Shown here in pieces: positions 46,857-57,897 of a stretch of 64,000 nt of DNA; positions within the stretch are counted from its first letter, which is position 1; every line of letters begins with the position of its first letter. The stretch spans positions 39,035 to 103,034 of the forward strand of contig JADNYV010000132.1 of NCBI GenBank assembly GCA_015501055.1, given 5' to 3'. The position numbers and the translations under genes were made by a program. The DNA is from Mucidula mucida. Its lineage: Eukaryota > Basidiomycota > Agaricomycetes > Agaricales > Physalacriaceae. The notes under the pieces are model-generated. The model was not told the DNA's origin. It ran no database searches and saw nothing but the letters and a program-made list of their open reading frames with translations.

Positions 46857-47343
46857 ATGGCTACAGCGTATTACGAGTTCTACCGCGGGTCCTCGTACGT
46901 TCCTCTCTAGCCTAAGTACTAGGTGACCAAGGAAATATCCAGCATTGGCATGGCGCTTACCGACTCGCTGGACGAGCTCATTACGAGCGGAGCCATAACG
47001 CCGCAGTTGGCTATGAAGGTTCTGCAGCAGGTGCGCGCGCTGTTTATGTGGCGGCGGTTCACACTGACGACCATTGCAGTTCGACAAGAGCTTGGCGGAC
47101 ACCATTATAAGGCAGGTCAAGACCAAAACGACGTTGAAGGTGCGCCACATGCTGTTGGTAGCGCCTTGGGGTACTGATCCATTGCAGGGTCACCTTAAAA
47201 CGTACCGTCTATGCGATGACGTATGGACTTTCATCGTCAAGGATGCTGCGTTCAAGATGGAAGCCAACGAACAGGTGCAGACGCAGCGGATAAAGATCAT
47301 CGCCTGCAAGAATGGGGACGCCGTTGAGGCTGGAAAGAAATGA
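46857..47343 (+). CDS. TOA2: TFIIA small (gamma) subunit
   Basis: A general transcription factor subunit that stabilises TBP on the TATA box. Four exons (46857-46894, 46943-47030, 47080-47139, 47188-47343) join to about 113 residues: [81 protein letters not shown], and [15 protein letters not shown]. The length and both domains (N-terminal helical bundle, C-terminal beta barrel) agree with yeast TOA2. No frame breaks. It lies 5' to aspartokinase in the same direction with about 200 bases between, so it likely has its own promoter in the short region shared with the divergent F-box gene. Confidence 0.93.
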
Positions 47344-47539
47344 TAATAACACCCAGATCTGTATGTGCCTTTTATGTCTGATAATCCTGATGTTGTATGT
47401 AGAATAAATTGATATGTTGCCTGCTCAAGTTCTTATACGTTTACTTCGGACGTTCGACTTCGAAGCTTTAACCGAGTCATACTCTGCATCGATCGATCAC
47501 GGCTTTTTTCCTTCAATTACTCCTTACTCTCCAACCACC

Positions 47540-49388
47540 ATGGCCATCTGCCAGGCCTCGTCCTCGAATGGCCTACGACAAAATACGACCGACCCCTCTG
47601 CCCCTTGGTTGGTCCAAAAATTCGGCGGCACCAGTGTCGGCAAGTTCTCTGTCAACATTGCTAGAGATATAGTTTCGTGCGTCTTTCCAGTGATGTTAAT
47701 ATTCTCCTCTTTTATTCGTCAACAGCACATACATAGATTCCAACAAGGTAGCTGTCGTATGCTCGGCGCGCTCTGGATCCACAAAAGCCTTGGGCACCAC
47801 CAACCTGCTTTTAAAGGCAGCCTCGGAGGCACTCGTCAGGCGCAAATCAAAGTCCAATCCCACCTCTGGGACCGCGACACCAAATGGCGTAGGACTTTTC
47901 GGCCGAATAAAAGACACATCACAATCCCCGCCCTCGACTCCCCGCTCTTCATTCGATCAGCTCGCACTTACTCCAGCCCACGAATTCAGTCAGACCGTGG
48001 ATGTTATCCGGCAAGAGCATTTTAACGCAGCCGAGGCCAACATACGTGATGCCGACATTAAGAAAGCATTCGAGGACGAGGTTGATGCCGATTGTGAATG
48101 GCTCCGGAATTTCCTCTTTGCTTCTCAAGTCATTGACGAGATTTCGCCGCGCGCGCGGGATAGCATTGTTGGTCTCGGGGAACGCCTCGCCTGCAAATAC
48201 ATGACGGCTGTATTACGCGACCAGGGCATCGACGCAGAGTACGTGTCGCTGGAAGACATTGTCCCGGAGATGGATGACGATACCTTCACGGGCTCACTGG
48301 ATCAGGCGTTCTATGACCGTCTCTCCGTCGCTGTGGGCGAGCGTATACGTGCATGTGGAGCGCGTGTTCCCATTGTTACTGGTATGTTTTCCCTGTCTCT
48401 CTTGGTCTCATTAATCAACATCTTACACAAGGCTTCTTTGGACCAGTCCCCGGCTCACTTCTCACCCAAGTAGGCCGTGGCTACACAGATCTTCTTTCCG
48501 CTTTGCTCGCTGTCGGCCTTTCTGCTGGCGAACTACAAATCTGGAAAGAGGTGGATGGGATATTCACCGCCGACCCCCGCAAAGTCGCTACCGCCCGCGT
48601 GATACCGCTCATCTCGCCCGACGAGGCGGCCGAATTGACTTATTATGGAAGCGAAGTTGTGCACCCGTTTACGATGGAACAGGTCATCAGGAGAAAGATT
48701 CCCATTAGGATAAAAAATGTGGAGAGACCGAAGGGGCTGGGGACTGTCATTTCCCCGGATGCGGAGGTTGATGATTCTCCGCCTGAGGGCGTCCCAGAGC
48801 CCGCGTCGAGTGCGTTGCCGGCGCTGCCGCGGCACGAGTCGCACGAGAAGATGCCGACGGCGGTGACGATCAAGGATAGGATCGTGGTGCTGAACGTGAA
48901 TTCAAATAGGAAGAGCGTCAGCCATGGGTTCTTGGCGGGGATCTTTGGGACGCTGGACCGGTTCGGAGTCGTGGTGGACTTGATTAGCACGAGCGAGGTG
49001 CATGTGAGTATGGCGATTGAGGATAATTTGGCCCGCAAGTTGCTGGAGCGGTTGGTTAGAGAGTTGAAGAAGAGCGGGACAGTGAGCTCTCGTCTTTTTT
49101 CGATCATAGTTTGTCCTCGCTGATGTCGGTCTTCAGGTTTCCGTGCACCAGAACATGGCGATCCTCTCGCTGGTCGGGAAGGAAATGCGCAATATGGTGG
49201 GTATTGCAGGGCGGATGTTTACGACGCTCGCGCAGGGGAATGTGAACATTGAGATGATCAGCCAGGGCGCGAGCGAGATCAACATTTCGTGTGTCATTGA
49301 CGGGAAGGACTCGATCAAGGCGCTTAACTTGATACACCAGAGTTGTCTGAATATACCAGCGGTGTCGCCGAGAGGTTCGTCGTTTTAA
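47540..49388 (+). CDS. HOM3: aspartokinase (aspartate kinase)
   Basis: Phosphorylates aspartate as the first step towards threonine, methionine and isoleucine. Four exons (about 47540-47676, 47726-48381, 48432-49081, 49137-49388) give a single open frame. Motifs: WLVQKFGGTSVGKF (ATP-binding start), VVCSARSGSTKALGTTNLLL, FGPVPGSLLTQVGRGYTDLL (catalytic glycine-rich site), LQIWKEVDGIFTADPRKV, AAELTYYGSEVVHPFTMEQ, then two ACT domains (IVVLNVNSNRKSVSHGFLAG and MAILSLVGKEMRNMVGIAGR with EMISQGASEINISCVI) that in yeast sense threonine. Length agrees with the fungal family, with a Ser/Pro linker (SQSPPSTPRSS) as an insert. Intact. Confidence 0.95.
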
Positions 49389-50879
49389 GCCTGTGTATTC
49401 GGTTGATGATGGATGTTGTTTGTAGTGGGGCCGTGGCTGTTTTGAGTAAAAGTATTATATGTAGAGTGGATCATACTCTACACGTAGATCTTGGGACTAT
49501 GGATAAGGCGTATATTATGTGTATGTACGCTAGTGTATGTCTGTAAAAAGTAATCTCCAACAGATGCTTTGATTTGCAAGTGTCATACCTTGATCGCCAT
49601 CACGTGTGTTGCTTGTCTTCTTACCACCATCGACTGTGGCTCTAAGGGGATACTGTTGACGCGATTTTCTCCAGCAGCCAGCACATGCCATGCATACACA
49701 GTGGGCTTGTCAAGGTGCGCCCCACAAAGGGCTCCTTACTACGTGCGATTCGCTTTTACGCAGACGATTCTTTCATTGCCATACGTTGAAGTCTTGTTCA
49801 TGAATGCTATCCACGATTCTAGCTCAAATTAGATTACTCGGCCAATTGCTCGCGCCGCCAGAGACGCCACATACCGGCCATGCGAATCGTACTCTCCAAT
49901 TCTATCAAGGAGGCGACAGCGACTTTCAGTGTCCACGTAATGGCGGCTTTTACAGTGTGACAGCATATATCGAAACCGGCATCTCGCAAGTGTTTCGTTG
50001 ATACATGTCAGCTCTGCCTTCGGTATTGGGTGGGTTATGTACGCACTCACAAATGTTCAACGCTTTTGCGGTGGATTTCGTATGAAGGTGTGTGGTCTAA
50101 TTTGAAGTCTCTTTACTTCATTCATTCAGCCGGTGTCTTAGTTGGACGCAATTCATTTAGTACAAGCAATTTTGGACAAGGCTACTCTCTAATCCCAAGA
50201 TTGGCTTATACCTTCTTGTATCTCGATCGATCCCGATGGTGTCCATTTGTTCACTTGCCGTTCCTCATACTACCATCCATTGATGACCCAATACGCTTAG
50301 GATGTCACTATACGTATCACCTCTTGTGCCGTCAGTCGTCTCCAAAGCCGCATGCACACTCGACATTTACCAGGCGGGCTCGTCGGGATGATACGTCTTC
50401 GGCAATCGACGAGTCAGGATCACGTCCGTTCGTATAGGCCTCCCACGACGCTAGATTAAGCGACTACAGCGCCTTCTGAAGTGTTACGCCTCAGTAACTA
50501 GAAACACGCCAACTGGGACACTATCTGCTCTCCATTAGATCACCGCGACTGACGTTCTGAAGGGCCTTTTGAACCGATGTCGTATTTTTCGTCCATCGAA
50601 CCTTCGGGATCTCCTGTGCTCGTCTTGCAAATGTAAGCATGTTTACATTCACCTGTTGCTTTTAATTTCAAGGTTCACCGTCTGTCGAGTTTTCTTCTGT
50701 TGTAGGCCGACCTCATGAGGTCTTAAAACTCAATAACGAACCCTGGAGGTCTTACACGAGTCGATAAATTGGCGGCAAGTCTTTACATGTCGGGATACAC
50801 TTAGAGACTTTATTGTCGGGTACGCGGGTGAGGTACATTTGAGTATTCGTTACAAGACACTAAGAATTATCAATCCCAG
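49389..50879. other. no supported gene (1.5 kb)
   Basis: Downstream of aspartokinase. Short open frames occur on both strands but none has motifs, a convincing start or splice structure. No transposon end or tRNA recognised. Confidence 0.5.
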
Positions 50880-51566
50880 TCAGAAATGATTCAGTATCAA
50901 CATCCTTCGCTTCGTATCTTCTGAAAGTGTCCCAGGGATGTGCCTCTTCCAGGTGCCGCCACAAATCACACTCGCGAGGTCGATGTTTCCCGCATCCATC
51001 CATTGATAGGGCATAGAAATCGCACATAAAGGGGTTCTTTTATGATATGATCTGTGGAATTGACTCCGTTTACAACAGTTCAAAATGAGGTAGAGACACT
51101 CACTCTCTAGGGAATTTTTACCTTTCATCGCGATTCTGCGCTTGCACGAGCGACAGGATGCGACGAACGAAGCAGAAGTATCGCTGTGCTTATAGAAATA
51201 GGGTATCGCGGTGGTGGCCAATGCATGATGGAGCGATCCCTCGTTGAACGGGGCCCAGTCAAAGTGCTCCTGTATGAAGCGCTCGATGTCACGAGCATGG
51301 TTGACCTGAAGGTGCCGCTTTAGAGAGGGCTCATGCCGATACGACGCCACACAGTGATCCACGGGACAAGTGATTCGCCCGCCCAAGTGGTCAGCGAAGA
51401 TATGCCCTACGAGAAAGGATAAACTTGAAGTCAGTCGCGGAGATGATGCAAGAACTGGAGGTTTACTCTGGAGGTTCGGCTTGGCAGTAAAACTGCGGAA
51501 CATCCAATGCTCGGACAGGATGCTTTTCCTTCTTTTCAGCCTGGTCGCGGACTTGGCTTTTGTCAA
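50880..51566 (-). CDS. single C2H2 zinc-finger protein, unknown function
   Basis: One classical finger, CPVDHCVASYRHEPSLKRHLQVNH (C-x4-C-x12-H-x4-H; listed here as the segment 51367-51296), follows a basic N-terminal exon (TKAKSATRLKRRKS). The 57-base intron at about 51469-51412 joins the two in frame to GHIFADHLGG. After the finger comes a helical stretch (IERFIQEHFDWAPF) and a second cysteine pair (CRSCKRR). The 3' end is uncertain: an intron near 51123-51041 may or may not be used. No upstream ATG exon was identified. Confidence 0.5.
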   Translation of the reverse strand: MTKAKSATRLKRRKSILSEHWMFRSFTAKPNLQSKPPVLASSPRLTSSLSFLVGHIFADHLGGRITCPVDHCVASYRHEPSLKRHLQVNHARDIERFIQEHFDWAPFNEGSLHHALATTAIPYFYKHSDTSASFVASCRSCKRRIAMKGKNSLESECLYLILNCCKRSQFHRSYHKRTPLCAISMPYQWMDAGNIDLASVICGGTWKRHIPGTLSEDTKRRMLILNHF

Positions 51567-52569
51567 AACCGTTCGGCACCTTCAGCTCGGGATGATCTTT
51601 GATGTTGCGATCACAGGCGGCTGGGGACTTTGCAGGAGGGGTGTATGTATGTGAACGGCGTATAAGAGTCGGAGAATGCTGACAGAAGACATCCGGGATA
51701 CCGGGAGAACCCAGACGTGGTACGGATATCTTCTGCGGGAAGTCTTTGAGGATTGATTGCAGTCACTTTGAGTCACTGAACCTCTTGAACCGGAACACGC
51801 CGACGTGGTAGATCTGAAGACTCGGTGACATCCGTGGCGTTGAACTGTCGATCAGGTACCATTATCATCGCCAGGTGGAGTTCTTTCTTTTCTTCTCGCG
51901 AGCGCTAACCTCGTTCCCGACGTTCAAGAGGACATTGGATGAGCGGACCGATACGTGGATGGAGTGTGAAAAGGTGACCTTCGTCCCGAACCACAAACTA
52001 CGCGAAGTATGTACAACACGCAAAGAACACGGGTGTCTTCCCGACCCGTTTCCTCAATCGCTGGGCGAAGAGCCTTGAATGCTGTACAATGCATCTTTGC
52101 CGGTCGTACCGGTACTACTTATATGTATTGACGCGTGGTATACATAATTCGATGGTGGACGGGCTGGTTAAAAATTCCTTGATGGACCGGATTCTAGGAT
52201 GCGCTTGCGGTGGGCGGCTTTGATGTGTTATCTGAACTCGTAGTCATACAGTCTTTTATATTCGAGGAGCGTCGTGAGGGTAGCACATTGGGTATTATAG
52301 GTATTCGGACTACGACATGAGCCCGCAGCCTCACGTGGCTTGTCATCAATGATCGTTGATTGCCGAAAGGGGACGACGCGTCTTGACCTGACCGATACAG
52401 AAAGTGGACTACGCCACTTGAGGTTGTAGCTTCACTCCTGTAGCCTAATTACTACCCCCGACCTTCAACCGCATCTCTTTCTCCTGCGTTACGAATCGAC
52501 CGGGGTGATCGAGACATATTGGAAATTGCTACAGAAGTTTTCCTCTCACTGTCACTGGTCGGACGAGCA
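51567..52569. other. no supported gene
   Basis: Intergenic stretch between the zinc-finger gene and F-box paralogue 2. It may contain the 5' exon of the former. No repeat recognised. Confidence 0.45.
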
Positions 52570-53593
52570 ATGGTCGTCAGCGTGAGTATCAGAGATTTCT
52601 CACCGCCGTGCGAGCTGACCTGGATCAGTGGTAGGAACGGGCTGCTGCCTTTGAGAAGGCTCTTGCGTCCTTCGAGTCCCACTTGGCTTCCAACAATATC
52701 CTCCCTGACGCACAGGCCGTTGAAATCGAGTACTCCATCCTCCCGGACATCAAACGAGAGGCGTATGCCATTGAGCAAGAGATGGCACGTCTCCGAGATC
52801 AACTCGCTGATCTTCAGAGCCGCAAAGACACTTTTTCGCGCCTCAGCGACGCGTGCAGGAAGCTCATTTCCCCCATCCGGCGTCTCCCCGCCGATCTCCT
52901 ACTGGAGGTGTTTAGAATCCGCTTCGCAGAGGACTCTGCCGAGAACGGTCACGCGGGGCGCTATCGCCTTTTCCATATCAATGAGGGTCCTTGGGTGTTC
53001 AGCCATGTCTGCGCGGACTGGCGCCGTGCGATGCTCTCCTTTCCCAGCGTCTGTCCAATTTCCTCATTGATAGGGCTGCGCCGATGCATCATTATATGTT
53101 TTATCTCGAGCTTGTGTTGGAACGGTCGCAAGCGCATCCGCTGGACTTTTCATTCCCATTGCTTGGACCCGGCGCGATGCCTATGGGTTTTGACCATGGG
53201 TGGAATGAAATGCTGACCGCACTAATCCCGGTATCATCGCGATGGAGAAACATTGCCCTCATTCTCAATTCCAAAGGCATCGAAATCATGGCCGGCGTCA
53301 GTCCCCTGGCTTTGCCGGTCCTTGCAAAAATCGACCTGACGTTCACGCATTTTACGTCTGACACCGAGCTGGCGGAGCTTCCTCTCAGCGCCATGAACAT
53401 GCTGTGCCATGCGCCCAAGCTTGTTGACGTTGCACTCGAGGGGATTGACACTTTCCCGGTAACGAGCATGTACCTGCCGTTGGCGCAGCTCAGGCGCCTT
53501 GCCATCAAAACCGACTATGGGGACGAGCCTCCCGATTTTCCGCAGCTCCAACGGGACATCGATTTAATCCAAGCGTGTCCGTCATTGACATCT
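52570..53593 (+). pseudogene. F-box paralogue 2, 5' part, cut by a hairpin-ended transposon
   Basis: Mirrors paralogue 1 in exon structure. The start MVVS (52570) and a 55-base intron are followed by W, then an in-frame TAG where paralogue 1 has His, then ERAAAFEKALASFESHLASNN. The F-box ISPIRRLPADLLLEVFRIRF and WVFSHVCADWRRAMLSFPSV follow. At about 53053 one G of the TGG codon in paralogue 1 is missing, which shifts the frame. The rest (NFLIDRAAPMHHYMFYLELV onwards) is open to IQACPSLTS at 53593, where the transposon begins. The gene continues at 55969. Confidence 0.88.
53586..53593. repeat. target-site duplication, left copy (TGACATCT)
   Basis: The same 8 bases follow the element at 55961-55968. 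The intact paralogue has a single related copy here, confirming the insertion point. Confidence 0.9.
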
Positions 53594-53687
53594 CACCAAC
53601 ACTTCCCACTTAACCCACCTAATTAGGTGGTCAGGACACCCCCAGCGGACCACCTAACTAGGTGGGTTAAGTCGTTATTTACACCTA
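53594..53687 (+). repeat. hairpin-ended element, left inverted repeat
   Basis: Stem arms at 53608-53632 and 53648-53672 pair with a single mismatch around a 15-base C-rich loop. The GTTATTTACACCTA that follows is also shared with the right end. Confidence 0.9.
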
Positions 53688-54041
53688 CGCAATATTTTAC
53701 AAGTACAACGGACTTGTAGCACTCGCTAGCCGTCACTACCGTGTGATCGACGTATCATCACTGTCCCGCCCATCAAACCGACGCTGCTCCCGCCAATTCG
53801 TCGCTATTGCGTGATCGGCATGCGATCAATCCTTCCGCTCATCGTCCCGACGCCGCTCCCGTCGTCTCGTCACTTGCCCACCTCATAGGCACCCAAAAAT
53901 TTTAAGAAAATCATTCAAATAGATAATTTAGTACTGTACACAGACAAGTACTCTGTTAGTAAAATATTCGGGAACCGTAACACGAAAGCAAGTTGTCTTC
54001 GTAAAACCACTCGCAATCGTCGGCAGTGTGGGTATCTCGCT

Positions 54042-54511
54042 TCATCCCGATTCCCCGTCGTCACAGCCATCTGAATTGCTTTCCGTCGTCCGGTCTGCAT
54101 AGCTAATCGCCCTCGCGAACCAATCGCAAACAGACACTCGCCACCACCCTTCCACAGGCAAAACTAAAATCTGACTCTGCATCTCGCCCTCATGCCAGCA
54201 CTGAGTGTCCATTCCCCAAGCCGCTCTACTCTTGACTGTCGCAGTGGACCCCGTAAGCTTCTCGATGTGCTTCGTCGCCTCGTTCCATATGCATCGGCCA
54301 CCTCTCGTCGGATCTCGTGGACGACAGCACAGGCGGAAGGGCCGACAGAGAAATAACGATATTGAGGTGTTCTTCGTTGCCCAGTGCGCGCGCGCACGTC
54401 CCGCAGATGACAAGGCATGTCGGCTCTGGCTTTGTAGACCATACTGTTGCATGGATAGAAGTCGCCGCATGCCAAGCAGGGCCTCTGAGTCAGCACATAG
54501 CAGGATGTCAT
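54042..54511 (-). CDS. unidentified frame inside the hairpin-ended element
   Basis: Two overlapping minus-strand frames look like one protein with a frame change near 54290: MTSCYVLTQRPCLACGDFYP, SACAVVHEIRREVADAYG, then NEATKHIEKLTGSTATVKSR, WGMDTQCWHEGEMQSQILVL and WWRVSVCDWFARAIS, ending DGCDDGESG. The composition (ordered hydrophobics, Trp and Cys) is protein-like, not low-complexity. I do not recognise it. It might be a captured host exon or the remnant of an element gene. Confidence 0.4.
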
Positions 54512-55866
54512 GCCTGAAGGAAGTAGCAGAAGTGAAGAGAGCTAGCCGGCATGTGCGACGGCGTGGTGGTGGTGGTTAGTGGTAGAGAGACGATCATTGA
54601 TTGCGTAGTCAGACGTGGTACAGACTGCAATGTTTATAATGTTACCCACAGTGCGAAAGGCAGAGGGTAATAGACAATTAGTGTCTATTGACACAGTTAA
54701 ACTCATGGAAGAATTTCCCGATATGAAGGAAATCTTGAGTCAAGACAGTCAATAGTTGAAAGAAGATGTTAAGTGCATACAAATGCTTTAGGGATTGCCT
54801 CGTATATGCTCTCGTACAACCAAAATTCCTGCATCACAGAGTGTACTAATGGACTCCATCTTGCAGCATACATTATTTATATGCAACACAAGACAACTGA
54901 TGATCTTACTTCGGCGTGTTTCAATTATCGCCATCGTCGAGGTCGACAATGAGCCGGACAATCATAACATATAGGTATATCTTTGTGCGTGCTTACTGGA
55001 TTCACTTCGTTTTTCTTCTGATAGATGGCAACAGCTTATAATATATATTTCCAATGCTCATAAAGCGACTCCGTTGCAGCCGTCGCTGTAGAGAGCAATC
55101 CCGCACCATAGTTCGGAACCCGGCAACTCGATCCGGACATCCGACACAGCGATCAAGCAGCTTCTTGGTCTTCACCACGTCTTTTCATGAACCTGCGAAT
55201 AACAGCACAGCGACGAAGACGGCCTGCGGGGCCCGAAATATTGGTATCTGGTGAGTGTATCGTATTCTTTACCTATTTACTGTGTCGTCAGCGTTGCTGC
55301 ATGCCAAATACTCACAACTCTGTTCGAAGGCGCCTTCACCTCTAACAACACGCCGACAGCAGACGACGCTACATGCCAGCATTCTCGCGATGTCACTATC
55401 CTCCCCATCAAGTCCGCTGCTACCTAAAACGACGTCCGTGCTTCGACGACGGCGCCAAACCGCGTCTTCCTCCTGTTCTCCCCTTCCCATGGCGGATATC
55501 TCCAACTCAAGCAACGCCTCTGAAGGCTTCATGGAGGCTGTTATCCCTGGCGCAAGTGCTGCACGTACCCTCGTTCTACCTCATACCACCCAGCTTACAA
55601 AAAGACACCCGTACTATACCCTCAATTTGCACTTTTAGAAGAAAATAGTAGTAGCACAATGTATCGTATACGCAACCAATTTTATTTTTATTTTTTACAA
55701 TTTTTTTTCATGTGCGCCGGCAGCGACGACAGTGGCGGGGCGGGATTCCAGGATGACAGTGGGCGAGGCCATGACAATTGTTGATCACGCGGTGATGGCA
55801 GCGCCCAAGGCCCGGCATGTTGTCGCCGCTGACACGGCCTTGCAATGGACTACAAGTTGATATCGC

Positions 55867-55960
55867 TAGGTGTAAATAACAACTTAACCCACCTAGTTAG
55901 GTGGTCCGCTGGGGGTGTCCTGACCACCTAATTAGGTGGGTTAAGTGGGAAATGTTGGTG
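55867..55960 (-). repeat. hairpin-ended element, right inverted repeat
   Basis: Inverse of 53594-53687 with two mismatches; also self-complementary. Followed by TGACATCT. Confidence 0.9.
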
Positions 55961-55968
55961 TGACATCT

Positions 55969-56721
55969 TTTGATATGTCTTACTACAGGTGGACAGACGG
56001 ACACATGTTCCTCGCAGTGCAGGTCATCATGCACAAGACTATATCCTCTTTCAGGATTTCGGACACTGCCCTGTTGCGTTCCTTCAGCTTTCCCGCCCTC
56101 GTTGATCTGTCTATCAAACCGCATGACTATGAAGTCACCGCACCCGCTATGGGTCAAGATGTCTATGTCTTCCTGGGACGCACACAGTGCAAGCTGCAAA
56201 AGTTATCCTTCAAGAACCTAAATTGTGTTGCCACCATGCCAAGCAATTTTTACGCAATCCTGCAAGATTTTGGGAACGCGATCATAGAACTCTGCATAGA
56301 TTATGATGGTTTCTATTCCGAATTGCCGTCTGAAATCCTCACACCGTTTTGGTCTGAAGTCTTTACCCAACTCGTTGTCAATCCCGCCGCTGTCGTCCTG
56401 CCTGCTCTTGAAAGCTTCAATATGACATTACTGTATCAGGATATCACGCCGTGGAAGAATCTGGCAGACTTTATCGAGAGTCGGTGGGTTTTTCCGAGGG
56501 CGAATGTTGCTAGGCTGAAGAAGGTTATCTTTGGAGTGGCGGATTCGCAGCGGCCTATCATGTATATATCTCATGCGTCTCGCGAAAAGTACGAGAGGTT
56601 TAAGGAGGAAGGGCTGGATATGGAAATTTGGACTAGGACACGGTTTCCTCATCCGAAAGAGCCAAAGAGAATTGTCGTCTCAGCGTTCGGTGGAGAGGTG
56701 TGGCAGTGTTCTCTGGTTTAA
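55969..56721 (+). pseudogene. F-box paralogue 2, 3' part
   Basis: Resumes FDMSYYRWTDGHMFLAVQ exactly where the element interrupts and runs open to FGGEVWQCSLV at 56721, aligning throughout with paralogue 1. It includes MYISHASREKYERFKEEGLD, which reveals the frame break in paralogue 1. Confidence 0.9.
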
Positions 56722-57524
56722 CGCCGCGGAATATGTGTTGGCTCCTTTTGTTGATAAATGTTAAAAACCTTTATACAGCCCTTTGTGCGCATTCAGTCTG
56801 ATTGTGTACCAATCAATCATCGTGACTTGATATGCGACGAGCAGGTGAGTACCAGATCCTGGAATATACTTAAAGTATGTCAGCTTCGGTTCTCGTTTTC
56901 GTCTTCCTCAGGCCTCCTTGTACGATGGTAAGGGTCTCATGCCTGTAATACTTCAAGCTTCAGGGATGCCCCTCTCATAGGTGCATTCAAGCGGGAGACA
57001 ATCATCCCACAAGAGGCGACAGGTGCAAGCCAGACGAAGCTGGAGTGGTATGGCACTGATGTAGAATTTAGATGCCGATGTACTGATGCCGGCAGACCTC
57101 GTCAACCTAAGTACATTGATACCCAATCAGCACGCGTCATACAGAATATTCGCCCCACGGCGGTCATCATACTCGTGAACTTGCAACGCAGTATCATGTA
57201 TGGTGGACGACTCAAAACTACTTACCATGCACATTGATTCTGGTCGGACTCATCGCCTACAGGAGCTCTCTACGAAACAATTTGACGCTGGTCCGGGAAC
57301 TCAAATTCAATTTGAGGAACTAGTGGTACTACCTGTACCTAGATCAGGAGGCGACGAAGGGCAGACATGGATGAGGTACGCAACAGGCCTTGATCTTTTT
57401 GGAGGCGATGTCATTAAAGAACTTCCCAGCATTTAGGAAATACGCTCCCCCCATTGAGACGTCCTCGATCCTTCGGAAAGAAAAGTCTCGCTACCAAGGC
57501 CTGCATGAGCGGTAAAGAAGGCCG
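56722..57524. other. no supported gene
   Basis: Downstream of F-box paralogue 2. A frame at 57200-57436 (DSGRTHRLQELSTKQF) is not recognisable. I see no repeat ends. Confidence 0.4.
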
Positions 57525-57842
57525 TTGAGAGAAGATTAGCCCGATCCGATGGGCATCGAAAATGAGGACGCACCGAAATCATCGCTCTCACCATCAATTT
57601 CCAAATTGCTGCATGGGAAAGGCGAGGTCTCAGGAGTTTTCATAGTGGAAGGACGCGGCCCTCTAAGCCGCCTGTCACTGTTCGACGGTGTCCCATGCGT
57701 ACATCATAGGAGAGCTCTAGAAATCCAAGACAGAATCTCTGTTGATGGTCGTGCGCTGCACGGATGGAATTGGATTTCAAAGTCTATGATGAAGATTCTT
57801 GATAAGATTGCGAACCATAGCGTGAGTGTCGGCATGAAGTAG
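57525..57842 (+). repeat. dispersed duplicated fragment, copy 1
   Basis: Resembles 63265-63500 over some 230 bases (shared GAGAAGATTAG, TGAGCCGC/TAAGCCGCC, CGTCACTTTTCGACG-like and ATAGGAGAG words) with many substitutions and gaps. It contains an open frame of 97 residues, but the other copy does not keep it. Confidence 0.5.
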
Positions 57843-57897
57843 AGTCTATGTCAAGGGGTTAGGCGGGTAGGGTAGAGAAATCCAGGAATAGAGCTCA

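Larger units (their letters stand above)
53594..55960. mobile_element. non-autonomous DNA transposon with hairpin ends, 8-base target duplication
   Basis: A 2.37 kb element with 94-base inverted repeats (starting CACCAACA, ending TGTTGGTG; two mismatches). The 8-base duplication is compatible with hAT and a few other superfamilies. Each terminal repeat itself folds into a 25-base-pair hairpin. No transposase is visible, only a small conserved-looking minus-strand frame (54042-54511). A second member starts at 63678. Confidence 0.88.

Noticed and set aside
55255..55638. A 127-residue plus-strand frame in the hairpin-ended element
   Set aside because: Ser/Thr/Pro-rich, overlapped by frames in two other registers, and no recognisable motif.
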